From: Neobacillus bataviensis LMG 21833 | GTDB taxonomy: Bacteria > Bacillota > Bacilli > Bacillales > Cytobacillaceae | DNA: 50,579 nt | Reading direction: 5' to 3' | Assembly: GCF_000307875.1 (NCBI RefSeq) | Contig: NZ_AJLS01000129.1 | Span: 1 to 50,579, forward strand | Shown: positions 29,006 to 37,361 of the stretch, one piece after another | Layout: the number at the start of each line of letters is the position of its first letter | Numbering within the stretch: the stretch's first letter is position 1 | Made by a program: the position numbers and the translations under genes | The notes under the pieces: generated by a model | Told to the model about the DNA's origin: nothing | What the model saw: only the letters and a program-made list of their open reading frames with translations | The model's database searches: none

Positions 29006-29671
29006 TTATTTCATCACCTCATCCCATCGCACTTCAGCTTCCTTTTTTAAGCTTTCGAGATGGAGTGTTAATGTTCCTAAAATAGTTGGTAAGTCTCGAT
29101 CCTGCATGGCTTCAAATAATCGTCGATGATCTTTATGCCTTGTTTTTGTACTTTCCAATGAAGTGGAGTGGACGATTCGCGACAAGGACACATGTGTATT
29201 TAATGAGGAATAAATCTCCGCTATTTTTGTATTTTCTGCCCATGTAATTAACATTTTATGAAATTTCATATCTAATTTACTATACATTTCAAAAGGAAAT
29301 GGGCTAACTTCAAGCAGGGAATCCATTTCTTGAACAATTTGTCCCCATTCCTCTACTTGATCATCCGTTATTTTAGGGATTACCCGTTGTGCTGCCCACA
29401 TTTCAATCATTAACCGAGCATCAAGTACTTCAATAAATTCGCTGAAATTGATTTGTGTCACATACGTTCCTTTTCGAGGTAAAATCTCAATTAGACCTTC
29501 GTGAACAAGCTGATTGATTGCATCTTTAACTGGGGAGCGGCTTACGCCAAACTCTTCTGCTAATTTATGAATGTCTAGCTTTTCACCGGGGGTGTATTTT
29601 CGTCCAATAATTTTTCCGCGCAAAACATCATATACCTGTGTCGTCAAAAGTGAAGTTTCAATTTTAGACAA
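29006..29671 (-). CDS. GntR-family regulator, FadR subfamily
   Basis: This 221-aa regulator has an N-terminal winged helix (residues about 10-75, with KLAEEFGVSRSPVKDAINQL as the recognition part) and an all-helical FCD effector domain (about 85-215) that in this family binds metal and small acids. It probably begins at TTG 29671: a perfect AGGAGG lies nine bases upstream and no better ATG is near. It is divergent from a dehydrogenase-TRAP operon, with ATGTAACAT motifs in the shared region, and is therefore the likely repressor. FadR-type repressors of sugar-acid pathways (UxuR, LgoR) are the closest functional models. Confidence 0.88.
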   Translation of the reverse strand: MSKIETSLLTTQVYDVLRGKIIGRKYTPGEKLDIHKLAEEFGVSRSPVKDAINQLVHEGLIEILPRKGTYVTQINFSEFIEVLDARLMIEMWAAQRVIPKITDDQVEEWGQIVQEMDSLLEVSPFPFEMYSKLDMKFHKMLITWAENTKIAEIYSSLNTHVSLSRIVHSTSLESTKTRHKDHRRLFEAMQDRDLPTILGTLTLHLESLKKEAEVRWDEVMK

Positions 29672-29742
29672 GTGACTATTCCTCCTGTTTGTCAGATGAT
29701 GCTTGATCAGCTGAAAGGATAAAATTTCAAAATTGTTCTAAC

Positions 29743-29753
29743 ATGTAACATAT
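29743..29753. promoter_or_regulatory. GntR-type half operator
   Basis: ATGTAACATAT repeats the core of the operator at 29914-29936 and lies about 70 bp before the GntR gene. It is probably an autoregulation site. Confidence 0.45.
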
Positions 29754-29879
29754 TAGATAACTATTTTACAAAATCAAATTTATGGTTCTTACTTTCAATT
29801 ATAAATTTTTATTGGTAAAAAAGAAACCATCCATGATGATATTTTGATACAAATAAATATTCACAATATAAAAAAACTA

Positions 29880-29936
29880 TTGACGGGGGAAAACATAAGA
29901 ATGTATGATAACAATGTGATATGTAACATTTCACAT
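29880..29936 (+). promoter_or_regulatory. promoter and operator of the dehydrogenase-TRAP operon
   Basis: TTGACG (29880-29885) and TATGAT (29904-29909) are 18 bp apart. Over the predicted start lies a nested palindrome, ATGTGA (29914-29919) with TCACAT (29931-29936) around ATGTAACAT. This fits repression by the divergent GntR protein. A further inverted repeat TTTGTCG-N17-CGACAAA follows at 30013-30043 in the leader. The rest of the intergenic region is AT-rich with no gene. Confidence 0.65.
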
Positions 29937-30080
29937 ATTAGGAGCAAAATTGAAAACGCAACCAGTAGTGTGAATTATTTGCCTTTTAGTAGATAAGGAT
30001 CAAGCTGCCGAATTTGTCGCTTTCATTATCCAACATCGACAAAGGATTAATTTTTTTACCACCATAAGGAGATAGACGAC

Positions 30081-31100
30081 ATGAAAAGTTTAGTTTGTGA
30101 GGAGCCAAATAGGTTTACCATGAAGGATTTGGACATTCCTTCATTAAAAGAAGGGGAAGCATTAATACGGATCCGACGTATTGGCATTTGTGGAACTGAC
30201 TTCCATGCATACAGGGGGCGTCAGCCGTTTTTTACGTATCCACGCATTTTAGGTCATGAATTATCTGGAGAAATTGCCGAAATTCCTGCAAATGCAGGTG
30301 ATTTCACGGTAGGGGATCAGGTAGTCATTATTCCTTATCTTGAATGTGGAAAATGTATTGCCTGTCTTAGTGGAAAAACAAATTGCTGTACAGAATTAGA
30401 GCTTATAGGAGTTCATATTGATGGGGGGATGCAGGAATATCTTGCGGTTCCGATTACTCACCTCATGAAAACAAATGATATTACATTAGAGCAAGCTGCA
30501 ACAGTTGAATGTCTAAGTATTGGTGCACATGCTGTAAGACGTGCTGATTTAAAAAAGGCAGAGTTTGCGATTGTAATTGGAGCAGGCCCGATTGGACTAG
30601 GTGTCATGAAATACGCTAAACTAGCTGGTGCTCAAGTAATTGCGGTTGATATGAATGAACAGCGCTTGGATTTTTGCCGCAAGTGGGCTGAGGTTGATTT
30701 CACCGTGAACGCAGCAAATGGAGATGCCTTAGAAGAGATTAAGAAAATAACAAATGGTGATTTTGCAACCGCTGTCTTTGATGTGACTGGAAATGTGAAT
30801 TCCATGAATAATTCGTATACATTTGCCTCTAATGGTGGGCGATTAATCTTTGTTGGACTTGTACAAGCAGATTTTTCCTTCCCGGATCCAGAGTTCCATA
30901 GACGAGAACTCACGTTATTATCAAGCCGGAATGCTACCAAGGAAGACCTTGAACATGTCGTACAATCAATAAGACAAGGACAAGTTAATACAGATAGTTT
31001 CATTACTTCTAAGACATCGTTTCAAGAAATAATGGAGAAATTTGAAACGTTCATGGAACCTGAATCAAATACAATCAAGGCCATGATCACAATAGATTAA
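30081..31100 (+). CDS. zinc-dependent alcohol dehydrogenase family protein (polyol/sugar-acid type)
   Basis: This 339-aa medium-chain dehydrogenase has catalytic zinc ligands Cys37 (in GICGTDFHAY), His59 and Glu60 (ILGHELSGE), a structural-zinc Cys cluster in CGKCIACLSGKTNCC, and the NAD(P)-binding motif IGAGPIGLGVMKYAK near residue 172. Length and motifs agree with the RspB/LgoD group that oxidises L-gulonate or L-galactonate, and with threonine or sorbitol dehydrogenases. It is the first gene of a TRAP transporter operon controlled by a GntR repressor, so it probably acts on the imported sugar acid. The rest of that pathway is not in the window. Confidence 0.88.
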   Translation: MKSLVCEEPNRFTMKDLDIPSLKEGEALIRIRRIGICGTDFHAYRGRQPFFTYPRILGHELSGEIAEIPANAGDFTVGDQVVIIPYLECGKCIACLSGKTNCCTELELIGVHIDGGMQEYLAVPITHLMKTNDITLEQAATVECLSIGAHAVRRADLKKAEFAIVIGAGPIGLGVMKYAKLAGAQVIAVDMNEQRLDFCRKWAEVDFTVNAANGDALEEIKKITNGDFATAVFDVTGNVNSMNNSYTFASNGGRLIFVGLVQADFSFPDPEFHRRELTLLSSRNATKEDLEHVVQSIRQGQVNTDSFITSKTSFQEIMEKFETFMEPESNTIKAMITID

Positions 31101-31124
31101 ACAAAAAAAGGGGAGTTTACGAAA

Positions 31125-32159
31125 ATGAAAAAGTTAGGAATCGTTTTAGCACTATTTCTTGTATTCGGATCCATTTTAGCAGCTTGCGGAAAAAAGGAAG
31201 AAACTGTATCAAAGGAGACTACTGCTAGCAAAGACAAATCCTACACCATTAAGTTAGCTAATTATTATGCACCAGATCATCCGCAAAACGTTGCATTGCT
31301 TGAAAAATTCAAACCGTTGGTTGAAGAAAAATCAGGCGGAACGCTCAAAGTTGAAATTTTCGAAAATAACAAGCTTGGTGGAGAGAAAGATTTTTATACG
31401 GCTGTTCGTAATGGAACAGTTGAAATGGGACTTCCTGGTATGATCATGCAAGCGGATGTTCCGAAAATGGGAGTTATTGAATGGCCATTCTTATTAAATG
31501 ATTTTAACCATGCCAAAACAGTATTAGATGGACCAATTGGGAAAGAATTGACTGACGAACTTGCAGCAAAACATGGCGTTCATCCATTGGTATGGAGTGC
31601 GAACGGATTTAGAATGGTTTCCTCTAGTAAGGAAGTTGCAAGTATGGCTGACTTTAAAGGACTTAGACTTCGTATGCCAAATACACCTGTATTTGTAAAA
31701 TTAGGTCAATTGCTAGGAGCTAACGTTTCGCCAATGCCACTTTCAGAAGTATTTACCGCACTAGAGCAAAAAGTAGTTGATGGACAAGATAATCCTATCG
31801 GGGTTGTAAAATCTTCTGGTTTCTATGAAGTTCAATCCCATATTTTAGAGTCACGTCACGGTTTTACACCAAACATCTTAATTATTAATCAGAAATTCTG
31901 GGATAAATTATCTGACAAACAAAGAAAAGCGATCGAAGAAGCGGCAAAGGAATATTCTGATTTTGAGTGGAAGTTATCAGAAGAAAGCTATGAAGCGGAC
32001 AAGAAGTTCCTCAAGGAAAAAGGGATGAAGTTTATTACCCCTGATGATAAGTTCAAAAAACAAATGGCAGATGCCGTTCAACCAATTTATGAAGATTACT
32101 ACAAAGAATATCCATGGGCTAAAGAAATGGTCGAAAAGATTAAAGAAACAGGAAAATAA
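31125..32159 (+). CDS. dctP: TRAP transporter substrate-binding lipoprotein (DctP)
   Basis: This is a 344-aa DctP-family receptor. The signal peptide ends ILAAC (Cys21), so it is membrane-anchored. The mature part has the DctP fold with LRMPNTPVFVKLGQLLGA near residues 182-199 (substrate-carboxylate Arg) and MPLSEVFTALEQKVVDGQDN around 204-223. It lies 24 bp after the dehydrogenase with an AAGGGGAG ribosome site. A strong hairpin terminator follows before the membrane subunits, giving more receptor than carrier. The ligand is a small organic acid, probably a hexonate given the neighbouring gene. Confidence 0.92.
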   Translation: MKKLGIVLALFLVFGSILAACGKKEETVSKETTASKDKSYTIKLANYYAPDHPQNVALLEKFKPLVEEKSGGTLKVEIFENNKLGGEKDFYTAVRNGTVEMGLPGMIMQADVPKMGVIEWPFLLNDFNHAKTVLDGPIGKELTDELAAKHGVHPLVWSANGFRMVSSSKEVASMADFKGLRLRMPNTPVFVKLGQLLGANVSPMPLSEVFTALEQKVVDGQDNPIGVVKSSGFYEVQSHILESRHGFTPNILIINQKFWDKLSDKQRKAIEEAAKEYSDFEWKLSEESYEADKKFLKEKGMKFITPDDKFKKQMADAVQPIYEDYYKEYPWAKEMVEKIKETGK

Positions 32160-32165
32160 TCATTC

Positions 32166-32206
32166 AGTAGAGACCGGGGTTCTATAGGAACCCTTCTCTA
32201 CTTTTT
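32166..32206 (+). terminator. attenuating terminator between dctP and dctQ
   Basis: AGTAGAGA..GGGGTTC pairs with GGAACCC..TCTCTACT around TATA, followed by TTTTTGG. Partial read-through would supply DctQM. Confidence 0.85.
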
Positions 32207-32242
32207 GGAACGTCATATACGTTTGGTAAGGAGTTGTCACCT

Positions 32243-32803
32243 ATGAAAGGATTAGTGTCCAAGATCGATGCTCTATTGAAACTTGTTATCGTGGTATGTT
32301 TGTCGCTAATGGCGATTTTTGTCTTCACGAATGTTGTCTTGCGATATGTGTTTAATTCAGGAATCACTTGGTCTGAAGAGGTATCACGATTCTTATTTGT
32401 TTGGTTAATATTTTTAGGTGCCATCCTTGCGTTTAAAGATAATGAGCACTTAGGAGTGGACTCACTTGTTAAAAAGCTGCCAATAGCAGGAAAAAAAGTA
32501 ATCTATATTGTTAGTAATCTTATATTGCTTATTACACTCGTATTCCTTTTTGACGGAAGCTGGAAACTAACTTTGCTTAATACGGATCTGTCTGCACCGG
32601 CAACTGGAATGTCCTATGCCTATATTTATGCATTCGGGATGATTATGAGTGGAGCTATGATCCTTATTATTCTATTTAAGCTATTTAGACTTATTTTTAA
32701 AAAGGATGTTAGCGAGTTAATTATGTCAACCGGTTCGGAAGAACTAGTAGATTCAGTTGAACGGGAAAACAGCAAAAAAGAAACGGGGGCGAAGAAGAAA
32801 TGA
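32243..32803 (+). CDS. dctQ: TRAP transporter small permease subunit (DctQ)
   Basis: This membrane protein of about 186 aa has four helices and the DctQ signature ITWSEEVSRFLFVWLIFLGA near residues 38-57. The C-terminus is long and charged (SERENSKKETGAKKK-like) and ends in an ATGA overlap with dctM. I start it at ATG 32243, nine bases after AAGGAG; a TTG at 32234 would add three residues but overlaps poorly with that site. It pairs with DctM to make the sodium-coupled carrier. Confidence 0.9.
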   Translation: MKGLVSKIDALLKLVIVVCLSLMAIFVFTNVVLRYVFNSGITWSEEVSRFLFVWLIFLGAILAFKDNEHLGVDSLVKKLPIAGKKVIYIVSNLILLITLVFLFDGSWKLTLLNTDLSAPATGMSYAYIYAFGMIMSGAMILIILFKLFRLIFKKDVSELIMSTGSEELVDSVERENSKKETGAKKK

Positions 32804-34080
32804 CAATAGCAATCTTTGTTGGTTCCTTGCTAGCTGCCATGGCTTTGGGAATCCCGATCGCATTTGCACTTTTAGTTAGTGGAATTGTCCTTATGTTATC
32901 AATGGGTATTTTCGATACCCAAATACTAGCTTCTAATTTAATTCAGGGAGCTGACAATTTTCCGCTTATGGCCATCCCTTTCTTTATTCTTGCTGGTGAG
33001 TTAATGAATGCAGGGGGAATCTCCAAACGGATTATTAATTTTGCCATGTCCTATGTAGGTCATCTCCGTGGAGGATTAGGATATGTTGCGATCATCTCGA
33101 GTGTATTGTTTGCCGGATTATCCGGATCCGCGGTGGCTGATACCGCAGCACTAGGAGCCATTTTAATCCCAATGATGGTAAGCCAAGATTATAATCGAAA
33201 TCGTTCAGCTGGTTTGATTGCGGCTGGGGGGATTATCGCTCCGATAATTCCGCCGAGTATTCCCATGATCGTTTTTGGGGTGACAGCCGGCGTTTCCATT
33301 TCGAAGTTATTTATGTCGGGAATTGTACCTGGTCTGATTCTTGCGATTGCTTTAATCGTTGTTTGGACCGTTGTGGTTAGAAAAGATAAAGTAAAAACAC
33401 AGCCGCGAAGATCCGGTAAAGAAAGAGTACAAGCCACCATTTCTGCCTTTTGGGCACTTCTTTTACCTATTATCATTATTGGTGGGTTACGTGGTGGAAT
33501 CTTTACACCAACGGAAGCTGCTTCCGTTGCAGCTTTTTACGCTTTATTTGTTGGCATGTTTATTTACCGAGAATTAACATTTAAACAGCTTTATGAGGTA
33601 CTTGTGGCTGCTGCGAAAACAACGAGTGTTATTATGCTCCTGGCTGCAGCTGCAATGGTATCAGGCTGGCTCATTACAGTTGCAAACATACCAGGGCAGT
33701 TAACCGCAATACTGGAACCTTTTATGCATAATCAAACATTATTACTTTTCATTATTGTTCTCATTGTACTCATTGTAGGAACTTCGATGGACGTGACACC
33801 TACTATTTTAATTCTTACACCAGTATTAATGCCAGTGGTCACTCAAGCTGGAATTGACCCAGTCTATTTTGGGCTCATCTTTGTGTTAACCACTTGTATT
33901 GGGTTATTAACTCCACCAGTAGGAACGGTTTTAAACGTCGCTGCCGGAGTTGGAAAGATTGGAATAGACGATATTTTGAAAGGCATCTGGCCATTCCTAA
34001 TAGCAGAAGTATTAGTTGTTCTTCTTCTCATCCTGTTCCCATCATTAGTTTTAATGCCATTGGATTGGTTCACGAAATAG
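32800..34080 (+). CDS. dctM: TRAP transporter large permease subunit (DctM)
   Basis: This 426-aa DctM-type carrier has about 12 helices. Typical motifs are FPLMAIPFFILAGELMNAGG near residue 49-68, FAGLSGSAVADTAALGAILIP near 105-125, and GIIAPIIPPSIPMI near 145. The C-terminal half repeats the pattern with TTCIGLLTPPVGTVLNVAAG. It overlaps dctQ by 4 bp and ends the operon in front of a GC-rich terminator. It uses the sodium gradient to import the ligand handed over by DctP. Confidence 0.94.
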   Translation: MTIAIFVGSLLAAMALGIPIAFALLVSGIVLMLSMGIFDTQILASNLIQGADNFPLMAIPFFILAGELMNAGGISKRIINFAMSYVGHLRGGLGYVAIISSVLFAGLSGSAVADTAALGAILIPMMVSQDYNRNRSAGLIAAGGIIAPIIPPSIPMIVFGVTAGVSISKLFMSGIVPGLILAIALIVVWTVVVRKDKVKTQPRRSGKERVQATISAFWALLLPIIIIGGLRGGIFTPTEAASVAAFYALFVGMFIYRELTFKQLYEVLVAAAKTTSVIMLLAAAAMVSGWLITVANIPGQLTAILEPFMHNQTLLLFIIVLIVLIVGTSMDVTPTILILTPVLMPVVTQAGIDPVYFGLIFVLTTCIGLLTPPVGTVLNVAAGVGKIGIDDILKGIWPFLIAEVLVVLLLILFPSLVLMPLDWFTK

Positions 34081-34085
34081 GAAGA

Positions 34086-34110
34086 AAGGCTGCTGCGGCA
34101 GCCTTTTTTG
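34086..34110 (+). terminator. terminator of the TRAP operon
   Basis: AAGGCTGC and GCAGCCTT pair around a short loop, followed by TTTTG, six bases past the dctM stop. Confidence 0.9.
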
Positions 34111-34162
34111 TGGTTGGGTAGACTAATTTTCACGAACGTTTAATCGTGAAAAAATAGGCGAT

Positions 34163-34591
34163 TTAAAAAAATAGCTTGGCCTGAAGAATATCTAGCGCGC
34201 TGTTAATCTCCTCTAAATCTTCTTTTGAAGCATTTTGTATTCGATGTAGGAAACGTGATTCTACATGGGCAAAGGCTTCGTTCATCATGGTTTCTCCAGC
34301 CTTTGAGAGACGAATATATTGTTTTCGACGATCTTCGGTATCGCTTATTTTTTCAATTAAATTTTTTTCATTTAATTTTTTCAATTCACGACTCGTATTT
34401 GGCATAGACATATGTTGGCAATCACTGATTTCACTAAGGGTAACAGGCTGGCTAACGGTTATATATTCAAGAATGTTATATTGCACGGGTGTGATGGAAT
34501 CAGATTTTGCCTGTTGAGTTAATTCGTGTGTCACACGATGAACCGATGTCGTAAAGGACACACATTTTAAAAAAAGAGCTTTTTTATCCAT
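34163..34591 (-). CDS. MarR-family transcriptional regulator
   Basis: This winged-helix regulator of about 142 aa has the DNA-reading part in TLSEISDCQHMSMPNTSREL and the wing motif EKISDTEDRRKQYIRLSKAG, the standard MarR signature (DxRxxxxxLT-like). I start it at ATG 34591, with AGAGGTG seven bases upstream; the GTG at 34600 is less well placed. It is divergent from a flavodoxin-like oxidoreductase. The shared region contains a 10-bp inverted repeat that overlaps the other gene's -35 box, so it is probably that gene's repressor. No conserved sensing Cys pair is evident. Confidence 0.9.
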   Translation of the reverse strand: MDKKALFLKCVSFTTSVHRVTHELTQQAKSDSITPVQYNILEYITVSQPVTLSEISDCQHMSMPNTSRELKKLNEKNLIEKISDTEDRRKQYIRLSKAGETMMNEAFAHVESRFLHRIQNASKEDLEEINSALDILQAKLFF

Positions 34592-34622
34592 ATCTCTCAC
34601 CTCTTACCATGAAGATAACAAA

Positions 34623-34676
34623 TTTGTTGTCATAATACAATTATCATTTGACAACAAAAAATACGACTGCTATGAT
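34623..34676 (+). promoter_or_regulatory. promoter with MarR-type operator
   Basis: TTGACA (34648-34653) and TATGAT (34671-34676) are 17 bp apart. TTTGTTGTCA (34623-34632) and TGACAACAAA (34649-34658) form a 10-bp inverted repeat whose right arm covers the -35 box. A second imperfect pair (CATTTGACAA / TTATCAAATG) flanks the -10. Confidence 0.75.
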
Positions 34677-34710
34677 TTTATTATCAAATGAAAAGTAAAA
34701 GGGGTGCTTT

Positions 34711-35298
34711 ATGAAAATCCTTGTAATTTACACCCATCCTAACCATCAGAGTTTATGTTACGCATTTTTACAAAAGGTCCTCAAAGGAAGTCATGAAAAT
34801 CCAAATATAAAGGACATACAGGTGTTAGATTTGTATGAGGAGGGTTTTAATCCACTTCTTGTGTTTAACGAGCATAAACGAAGACGTGATATGTATCGTG
34901 ATCCACACCTTGAAAAATATCGACAGCAAATTTCTTGGGCTGACAAGATTGTCTTTGTCTATCCCATTTGGTGGGGTAGACCTCCAGCCATGATGTTAGG
35001 ATACATTGATCAATTATTTGCTGCAAATTTTGCCTACAAGGATAAGAAGGGACTACTACCGGAGGGACTATTGAAAGGAAAATCAGTTGTATGTGTGTCC
35101 ACCATGAAAGGGCCTGCAAACTATCCACTTCTCTGGTTGAATAATTCACATAAAATATTGATGAAAAAAGCCTTATTTAGTTTTGTCGGAATTAACCAAG
35201 TTAAGTTTTTTGAGTTTGGTAATATGGAAAGTCCAAAGGGAAAACAAACAAAAAAACTAGAAAAGATTTATCGTTATTTTAAAAAGATAGATTGTTAA
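34711..35298 (+). CDS. NAD(P)H quinone oxidoreductase, flavodoxin-like fold
   Basis: This 195-aa protein is of the NQO/MdaB/KefF type. It has the flavin-phosphate loop THPNHQSLCYAF near residues 8-19, the WWGRPPAMMLGYIDQLFAANF motif (about 87-107) that forms the FAD/FMN site, and the YPIWW signature. It probably reduces quinones or electrophiles with two electrons in the cytoplasm. It stands alone behind a strong promoter under MarR-type control, which suggests induction by quinones or phenolics. The C-terminus is basic (KKLEKIYRYFKKIDC). Confidence 0.86.
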   Translation: MKILVIYTHPNHQSLCYAFLQKVLKGSHENPNIKDIQVLDLYEEGFNPLLVFNEHKRRRDMYRDPHLEKYRQQISWADKIVFVYPIWWGRPPAMMLGYIDQLFAANFAYKDKKGLLPEGLLKGKSVVCVSTMKGPANYPLLWLNNSHKILMKKALFSFVGINQVKFFEFGNMESPKGKQTKKLEKIYRYFKKIDC

Positions 35299-35425
35299 AG
35301 TTCCGCTTCACTCGAAAAATCTTGTTTCATAGAATTACCTACTTGGATTGTTAGTAAAAAGTTAAGGGAGTGGTTGATGCGTATTTTGTGCCAAGTGCGA
35401 CTTACTCACTTGGGTCTTTGGCCTG

Positions 35426-35534
35426 GAATGAAGGACATTTCGGCCTGGATTCTTGGAGTTTGTCCTTCATCGGCTTGATGAAGGACATTTCGGCTTGGAT
35501 TCTTGGAGTTTTGTCCTTCATCGGCTCGATGAAG
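35426..35534 (+). repeat. array of two 50-bp hairpin units plus a partial third
   Basis: ATGAAGGACATTTCGGC begins units at 35428 and 35478 (50 bp apart), each closing with TGTCCTTCATCGGC. A third start (GATGAAGAATGAAG, 35529) breaks off into a GGGGACGG-family repeat. Arms ATGAAGGACA and TGTCCTTCAT pair in both units. Confidence 0.8.
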
Positions 35535-35539
35535 AATGA

Positions 35540-35570
35540 AGCGAAAGAACCGTCCCCTGCCTCAAAAAAT
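35540..35570. repeat. GGGGACGG-family repeat overlapping a gene end
   Basis: GAAAGAACCGTCCCCTGCCTC is the minus-strand form of the family core. It abuts, and slightly enters, the 3' end of the GntR gene at 35562. Confidence 0.55.
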
Positions 35571-36236
35571 CTCATCCAATTCTTTATATTCGTTATAGCC
35601 ATTTACGACGCTTTTGATGGAATGTTTAAAGTGATTTTCTAGGGCTGTTTTTAATTCAGTTTCTTTTTTCTGTTCTATTAAGCTTAATATATGACTGTGT
35701 TCATTAGGACTGTAGGGCTCTTGTGTCTGATTGTTAAAAAACTCATCATAAAGAATGAGATAGATATTGGTTTGAGTAATGAGCCGTTCAATAAATTCGT
35801 TTAAAAACTTGTTGTTGCATTTTTCGGTTATAGCCAGATGGAAATCTTTATTTACCTTAACGAAGGTTTCCGTATTTTTATCGGCTAAAGCCAGTTTCTC
35901 CTTCTCAATATTTTCCCTAATAGTAGAGAAGTCCTTTTCAGTCAAATAGTCCATTGATTTACTAGCTGCAATAAATTCCAAATTTCCCCGCAGTTCATAC
36001 GCTTGGATGATCTCATCTAGTGTTGGGCTTGTTACAAAAGCTCCTTTATTCGGCACGATATCTACTAATCCTTCAGATGCTAAATTTTTTAACGCATTGC
36101 GAATCGGCGTCCGACTTACCTTTAATGTGTCAGAAATTCTATTTTCAACTAGTTGTTTTCCTGGTGCTAATTTACGTGCTAAAATGGCTGTTTTAATATG
36201 GTTGTAAACAAAGTGCTCTACAGTGTCTATTTTCAT
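35562..36236 (-). CDS. GntR-family regulator, FadR subfamily
   Basis: This protein of about 224 aa has a winged helix (about 10-70, recognition part SDTLKVSRTPIRNALKNLAS) and a helical FCD effector domain (about 80-215, with FHLAITEKCNN holding a likely metal His). I start it at ATG 36236, five bases after AGGTGGGGG; the longer reading would use a GTG inside that ribosome site. It is divergent from an amino-acid ABC/LysDH-like operon, and the shared region contains a perfect FadR-type palindrome, so it is probably that operon's regulator. Its last codons run into a dispersed repeat, which may have changed the native C-terminus. Confidence 0.88.
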   Translation of the reverse strand: MKIDTVEHFVYNHIKTAILARKLAPGKQLVENRISDTLKVSRTPIRNALKNLASEGLVDIVPNKGAFVTSPTLDEIIQAYELRGNLEFIAASKSMDYLTEKDFSTIRENIEKEKLALADKNTETFVKVNKDFHLAITEKCNNKFLNEFIERLITQTNIYLILYDEFFNNQTQEPYSPNEHSHILSLIEQKKETELKTALENHFKHSIKSVVNGYNEYKELDEIF

Positions 36237-36296
36237 AAAATCCCCCACCTGCTTTCTTTCCTCTTACTCATGTTTATTCCTAATTTTCTAAATATA

Positions 36297-36353
36297 TTGA
36301 CAACGTTATTTTTCTTAGTATACACTATAAATATATAAATTGTACTACAATTT
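36297..36353 (+). promoter_or_regulatory. promoter and FadR-type operator of the amino-acid operon
   Basis: TTGACA (36297-36302) and TATACA (36319-36324) are 16 bp apart. Just downstream AAATTGTACTACAATTT (36337-36353) is a perfect 17-bp palindrome containing TTGTACTACAA, which fits the FadR-subfamily pattern TNGTNNNACNA. The divergent GntR protein is the obvious binder. Confidence 0.75.
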
Positions 36354-36457
36354 TGGACAACAATGAATATTCTTCAGAGCCTTTTTAAGATTAAACGGAA
36401 GGAGATTAACGATAAAGGGAAATGAATGCGCTATCAAAATAATTTAAAGGGGTTGTT

Positions 36458-37258
36458 ATGATGAGGAAGAAATTGTATTTGTCTTTTATTGCTATTCTAT
36501 TAATCGGTATTATTGCAGGGTGTAGTGGCAGCAAAGAAACAGGCGCAAATAAAAAACAAACGGTTTTAGAAAGAGTCGAAAAATCAAAAGTTTTAAAGGT
36601 TGCCTTTGAAGGAACCTACCCACCCTTTAACTTCGTAGATGATAAAAAAAATTATATCGGTTTTGATGTAGATGTTTCGAATGAAATTGCCAAGCGTTTG
36701 GGAGTAAAGACTGAGTTTATCGCAACAAAGTGGGACAGTCTTATTGGTGGATTAAAGGCAGATAAATTTGATATTATTATCGGCCAAATGACGGTAACGG
36801 AGGAACGGAAAAAGAGTGTGGATTTCACTGATCCATATGTTGTTACTGGATCTGTCTTGGTCACTAGAGAGGATACAAATGATATAACAAAGCTTGAAGA
36901 TATAAAAGGGAAAAATGTTGGTGTAGGTGGCGGAACAACATTTGAAGAAGTGGCAAAAAGCGTGGATGGAGCAAATGTTAAATTATATAAATCCGTAAGT
37001 GATTACATCCAAGACCTACAGAATAAACGATTAGACGTTATTATCAATGACCAATTATTGATGGGCTACAATATTAAGGAAAATAAGTTACCAATCAAAA
37101 TTACAAGCGGCATATTAAATAAAGATGAAATTGGTATGGCCATAAAAAAGGACAATGCAGACTTTGTGAAAAAAGTTAATGAAGCGATAGCTGCCATGAA
37201 AGAAGATGGTACCTATGACGAGATGTATAAAAAATGGTTTGGAGATAGCAAATTATAA
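36458..37258 (+). CDS. amino-acid ABC transporter substrate-binding lipoprotein
   Basis: This 266-aa family 3 binding protein (polar or basic amino acids) has a signal peptide ending IIAGC (Cys22). The signature FEGTYPPFNFVDDKKNYIGF lies near residues 50-70, followed by GFDVDVSNEIAKRLG, and DIIIGQMTVTEERKKSVDFT with the carboxylate-binding Arg. It is the first gene of an operon with a LysDH-like enzyme, permease and ATPase. A terminator hairpin after it should raise its level above the rest. The ligand is likely lysine or a similar amino acid if the enzyme has been read correctly. Confidence 0.92.
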   Translation: MMRKKLYLSFIAILLIGIIAGCSGSKETGANKKQTVLERVEKSKVLKVAFEGTYPPFNFVDDKKNYIGFDVDVSNEIAKRLGVKTEFIATKWDSLIGGLKADKFDIIIGQMTVTEERKKSVDFTDPYVVTGSVLVTREDTNDITKLEDIKGKNVGVGGGTTFEEVAKSVDGANVKLYKSVSDYIQDLQNKRLDVIINDQLLMGYNIKENKLPIKITSGILNKDEIGMAIKKDNADFVKKVNEAIAAMKEDGTYDEMYKKWFGDSKL

Positions 37259-37288
37259 ACGGACAATGTTTATTTTTACAAAAAAAAT

Positions 37289-37321
37289 AAGAGTTTTCTA
37301 GACTGATATGAAAACTCTTTT
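37289..37321 (+). terminator. attenuating terminator after the binding-protein gene
   Basis: AAGAGTTTTC (37289-37298) pairs with GAAAACTCTT (37310-37319), followed by TT. The short T-run suggests partial termination. Confidence 0.7.
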
Positions 37322-37361
37322 ACTCACCATTCCACGGAAAAGTTAAGAGGAGGAGTCAAAA

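Noticed and set aside
35370..35642. 90-residue open frame across the hairpin array at 35.4 kb
   Set aside because: It is a translation of the tandem repeats and overlaps the well-supported GntR gene on the other strand.
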